Shown here one piece after another: positions 62,201 through 64,000 of a stretch of 64,000 nt of DNA. The DNA is taken from contig WYBM01000027.1 of the NCBI GenBank assembly GCA_011525915.1, positions 85,392-149,391 on the forward strand, in the 5' to 3' direction. The notes beneath the pieces were generated by a model. The model saw nothing but the letters and a program-made list of their open reading frames with translations, was not told the DNA's origin and ran no database searches. Within the stretch, counting starts at the first letter, position 1; every line of letters begins with the position of its first letter. Made by a program: the position numbers and the translations under genes. The DNA comes from Ardenticatenaceae bacterium. GTDB taxonomy: Bacteria > Chloroflexota > Anaerolineae > Promineifilales > Promineifilaceae.

Positions 62201-64000
62201 CACCATCGCCTATGAGAACGGCTATAACCTTTATCCCATCTCGGCCACCAACCCGGCCGGGCAGATGACCACCTTCCAGATCTATGGCTTTAACGGCGTG
62301 GCGGCCCACACCTTCAGCGGCTACTCCACTCCGTACACCATTCTGCCGGGTCTGCTCAAGGAGGCCACAGGGCCAGACAGCGTCACCGCCAAGTACGAAT
62401 ATGACCCCTTCGGCCGCCTGCTGGCCGTCTACGACGGCGATACCAGCTACAATGGCACCGGTTTTGCCGGCTTCCTCGGCAGTACGGCTGCTGACGGTGA
62501 CCCGCTGGAGGTCTACCGTTACTGGGACAACACCTGGAACAACCCCACCACCTTCCTTAACCCGGCGGCCAATGCTCCCTTCCTGATAACCGTGCTCAAA
62601 CGGCCGGGCACTTTCCAAAGCTCCAGCGGCGGCTTTGCCTTTGCCGACCAGACCTTTTACGATGGCTTTGCCCGCCCCATCCAGACCCGCAGCATCTGGC
62701 ATGCGGTGGAGGGGCAGCCCTTGAGCCGGGAGATCATCACCAGCACCGCCTATGGGGCCAACGGCCAGGCCAACTGCCAGACCGCCCCTTATGACGTGGC
62801 CTTTTACAATGACCGGACAGTTGGTAACTGGCCCTACGATGTCTTTGTCAACGAACCCTGCCCCAGCAAGCCGCACACGGCCACCACTTATGATGCCCTG
62901 GGCCGGCCGCTGACCATGACCACCCCCGACGGCAGCGCCACTACCATGGCTTATCTGGTGATCAACCACATCACCGTGGACACCTTCAGCCTCTTGCAGG
63001 TGGCCGAGACCACCAATGCCAACGGCTACCGCACCAGCCACTTCACAAACGCCCGCGGCCAGATGGTGATGGCCCGTGAGTACAGCGGCAGCAACCCGTA
63101 CACCAGCGAGGCCGACACTCGTTACAGTTATAATGTGATGGGCAACCTCACGGCCGTGCTGACCACCAACGCCAGCAACGGCCAGCCGCTGGTGGAGAAC
63201 GCCCTGCGTTACACCACCATGAGCTATGACGGCTTCGGCCGTAAGACGGGCATGGTCGATGCCGACATGGGCACCTGGAGCTATACGTATGACGCTGCCG
63301 GTAACCTCATGGAGCAGCGAGATGCCAATCTGGCTCGCCTCTGTTTTACTTACGATAACCTCAACCGCCTGATGGTCAAAAGACACGACCACAACAACAA
63401 CGGCTGTGACGGCGACGATACCCAGTTAGCCCAATACCTCTACTACAGCGGCGGCATCGGCAAGATAGGCAAGCTCCAGGAAATCCGCTGGAGCGGCAGC
63501 ACCACCCAGAACCGGGAGACGTTTAACTATGACACGCTGGGGCGGCTGACAACCCACACCCGTCATGTGGACAGCCGGGCCTACACCATGACCTACAGCG
63601 GCTTTGACGCCCTGCACCGGCCGACCAGCCGGGTGCTGACCTGGCCCAACGGCAACACCGATACCGTCAGCCTGACCTATGACCGTGAGGGGGAGAATAC
63701 GCTGGTGGGCGGTGGGAACACCCTGGTGGAGGCCATCGGCTACAATGACATGGGGCAGATCAAGCGCCTGGCCCTGGGCAACGGCCTGAGCACCTGGTAT
63801 GGCTACAGCGGCTACCAGGCCTCGGGCAACCACGATGCCTATGACGCCAAAGAGGTGAGCTGGAACTGGGGGGCCAGTGAGGATTTCGGCCGGCTGTGGC
63901 GCATCTGCACGGCGCCGGATGCCAACACCCGCTGCCTGGCGGACAACAAGGACCTGACCGTCAGCGGCCAGGTGCTGGACATGCGCCATGCCTATGATGA
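59271..64000 (+). CDS. large secreted RHS/YD-repeat protein, runs off the window
   Basis: ATG 59271, with AAGGAA upstream, opens a frame with no stop to base 64000 (at least 1576 codons). The signal peptide is about residues 1-33 (IRLALLALFILLLPVA then SAQ). A Pro/Thr-rich stretch and a ~200-residue beta region follow, then the RHS/SpvB-like entry (YNYPIELPPGRHGLQPAVSLSYSS, then GPIGDGWSLG), and from about residue 900 classic YD repeats: YEYDPFGRLLAVYDGD, TYDALGRPLTMTTPDG, YDGFGRKTGMVDAD, TYDAAGNLMEQRDANL, FTYDNLNRLM. Such shells enclose a C-terminal toxin or adhesin, which lies beyond the window. Codon phase was checked at several points and holds. Confidence 0.93.
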   Translation, partial: MSHFHSSIRLALLALFILLLPVASPQVLSAQGGSDDTVAPTPGEPVLTPPDQPEMAYQPPASASNLNNFLPPAGEALEAEVLPVNEATAVSFSGTQDTLVSFAGGDVAVVMEADTFSGKPQVQFTELPVPALPLTATNTLSHPVDSLTLARFQLEVLEEGQPLAGDFAKPVRLIVDLRPMMAGLDPSYQTWTYFLAYQDEADPLVWHEVPVDVYQSDGLLSAEVTHFSGWAAGVRPERWNPSWTPPAVSAFSGAATYNYPIELPPGRHGLQPAVSLSYSSRGIDGRIRDGESGPIGDGWSLGEISVSRVGVTMETFYGTPRTVHPDKFRLVFNGTGHELFPAAGVNTTTAETVRYYVKDAPGYYLERNYSPTAPNTDGIFWILVTPDGTRYRLGYTADAEAWQQVSAGVHIRVDGHTGHDQPSEEISAIAWHVDTVTDSFGNQMTYHYYTHNHQENIEWWNPPYVTSFELTTRSTRLNTIKYNFPSRVTALPAADNVGQLSNPGTRIEFQPSTGDNLVVNSIFIYHGSGAAHISEYRINSSVAMVESETCLDSGNNRLKSHTRIVHSIQRFVGTDNNATTNDPGYALPATTFSHTYKPHFHKLALPCFQFYYMSGYQSGYGGTVTINYQSDNRSVGIYNVVNGVQVWPSMGYTYSVNSISAHDGRSAGNVLTTYAYTKACYGQYDPNTIPANAIACGTADAPQYGTITGYETTTQTNYDYNGTTVLNKQVTTFSQNGVGSIGRPTRIDVQTASGTLLQRTQNSYASPVYANAGGSTTDDVTFTYTSQTESYQYHNGEGTPAISSKTTYEYNTANQDGFQFGLLTHRRDFDSAAAATPYRTTLYSTSPRVELDTNGHLSGHWIGGQVEQEVLFAGNMTSLLLWTQHYFDNSSTYGTPPTQGALTRSRVYTLIPCGQVPTPPGPGTGCVGAYQNVDTATGYDVYGNPTSLTTFSDYGYRTYNSSNVQLVHSQPTAARTTTIAYENGYNLYPISATNPAGQMTTFQIYGFNGVAAHTFSGYSTPYTILPGLLKEATGPDSVTAKYEYDPFGRLLAVYDGDTSYNGTGFAGFLGSTAADGDPLEVYRYWDNTWNNPTTFLNPAANAPFLITVLKRPGTFQSSSGGFAFADQTFYDGFARPIQTRSIWHAVEGQPLSREIITSTAYGANGQANCQTAPYDVAFYNDRTVGNWPYDVFVNEPCPSKPHTATTYDALGRPLTMTTPDGSATTMAYLVINHITVDTFSLLQVAETTNANGYRTSHFTNARGQMVMAREYSGSNPYTSEADTRYSYNVMGNLTAVLTTNASNGQPLVENALRYTTMSYDGFGRKTGMVDADMGTWSYTYDAAGNLMEQRDANLARLCFTYDNLNRLMVKRHDHNNNGCDGDDTQLAQYLYYSGGIGKIGKLQEIRWSGSTTQNRETFNYDTLGRLTTHTRHVDSRAYTMTYSGFDALHRPTSRVLTWPNGNTDTVSLTYDREGENTLVGGGNTLVEAIGYNDMGQIKRLALGNGLSTWYGYSGYQASGNHDAYDAKEVSWNWGASEDFGRLWRICTAPDANTRCLADNKDLTVSGQVLDMRHAYD

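Noticed and set aside
1..64000. tRNA, rRNA or transposase genes
   Set aside because: I saw no cloverleaf with a T-loop consensus, no rRNA-like stretch and no transposase or integrase protein; a tRNA scan could still find one I missed.

Overview
The window looks like chromosomal DNA from an uncultured or environmental Chloroflexota-type bacterium (Anaerolineae-like). This is an inference. It rests on moderately high GC, HerA/NurA repair genes in a bacterium, a Lon-like AAA protease, electron transfer flavoprotein genes, GbsR and NarL-type regulators, long intergenic CAGT-rich repeats, and above all a very over-represented palindrome, ACGGCCGT. I counted roughly 90 copies by eye in 64 kb, where base composition predicts one or two. 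It occurs in genes and spacers of nearly every region and works as a native-genome fingerprint. Gaps in it mark likely acquired segments (about 4.7-8.1 kb and 42.7-47.7 kb).

Layout. 0-5 kb: end of a glycosyltransferase, an RfbH-type sugar dehydratase, a Lon-like protease and a DUF5996 protein. 5-7.5 kb: an AT-richer pair, DUF3124 lipoprotein plus Kef-type antiporter. 7.8-12.5 kb: an SDR, a PA2169-type helical protein fused to a membrane domain, and an ABC-2 exporter pair. 12.6-21.2 kb: NurA with a HAS-barrel-like partner, YjjX, a GbsR regulator with a palindromic operator, ThiD, phosphofructokinase, isocitrate dehydrogenase and a zinc-ribbon membrane protein. 21.6-29.6 kb: a trypsin-like protease, then a co-directional cluster in which the two halves of a heterodimeric ABC exporter flank Fic, FAD-oxidoreductase and Nudix genes. 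29.6-36.6 kb: a HAD hydrolase, HerA ATPase, ECF sigma factor with a putative membrane anti-sigma factor, and a slipin. 36.7-41.5 kb: one minus-strand operon with two unlisted small membrane proteins, an ABC-2 ATPase and permease, a histidine kinase, a tandem GNAT protein and a response regulator. 41.7-46.7 kb: RsgA, then a two-gene restriction-modification-like island. 47-51.5 kb: DsbA/DsbB, and a multicopper oxidase with a ZIP transporter. 51.6-54.7 kb: an MFS exporter followed by broken genes, including a dihydrofolate-reductase-like gene joined out of frame to the tail of an AlkZ-like gene. 54.8-58.5 kb: etfBA, a zinc-binding membrane protein and a CDP-alcohol phosphotransferase next to a perfect 18-bp palindrome. 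59.3 kb to the end: a very large secreted RHS/YD-repeat protein running off the window on the plus strand; the long minus-strand frames opposite it are shadows.

The most unusual items are the ACGGCCGT palindrome and its gaps; the ABC exporter split around a Fic/FAD/Nudix cassette; the methyltransferase plus PD-(D/E)xK-like pair; the sensor-exporter operon with two tiny membrane proteins; and the anti-sigma gene with an A-run, a hairpin and a well-placed internal start. All assignments come from reading the sequence; no database search was run.
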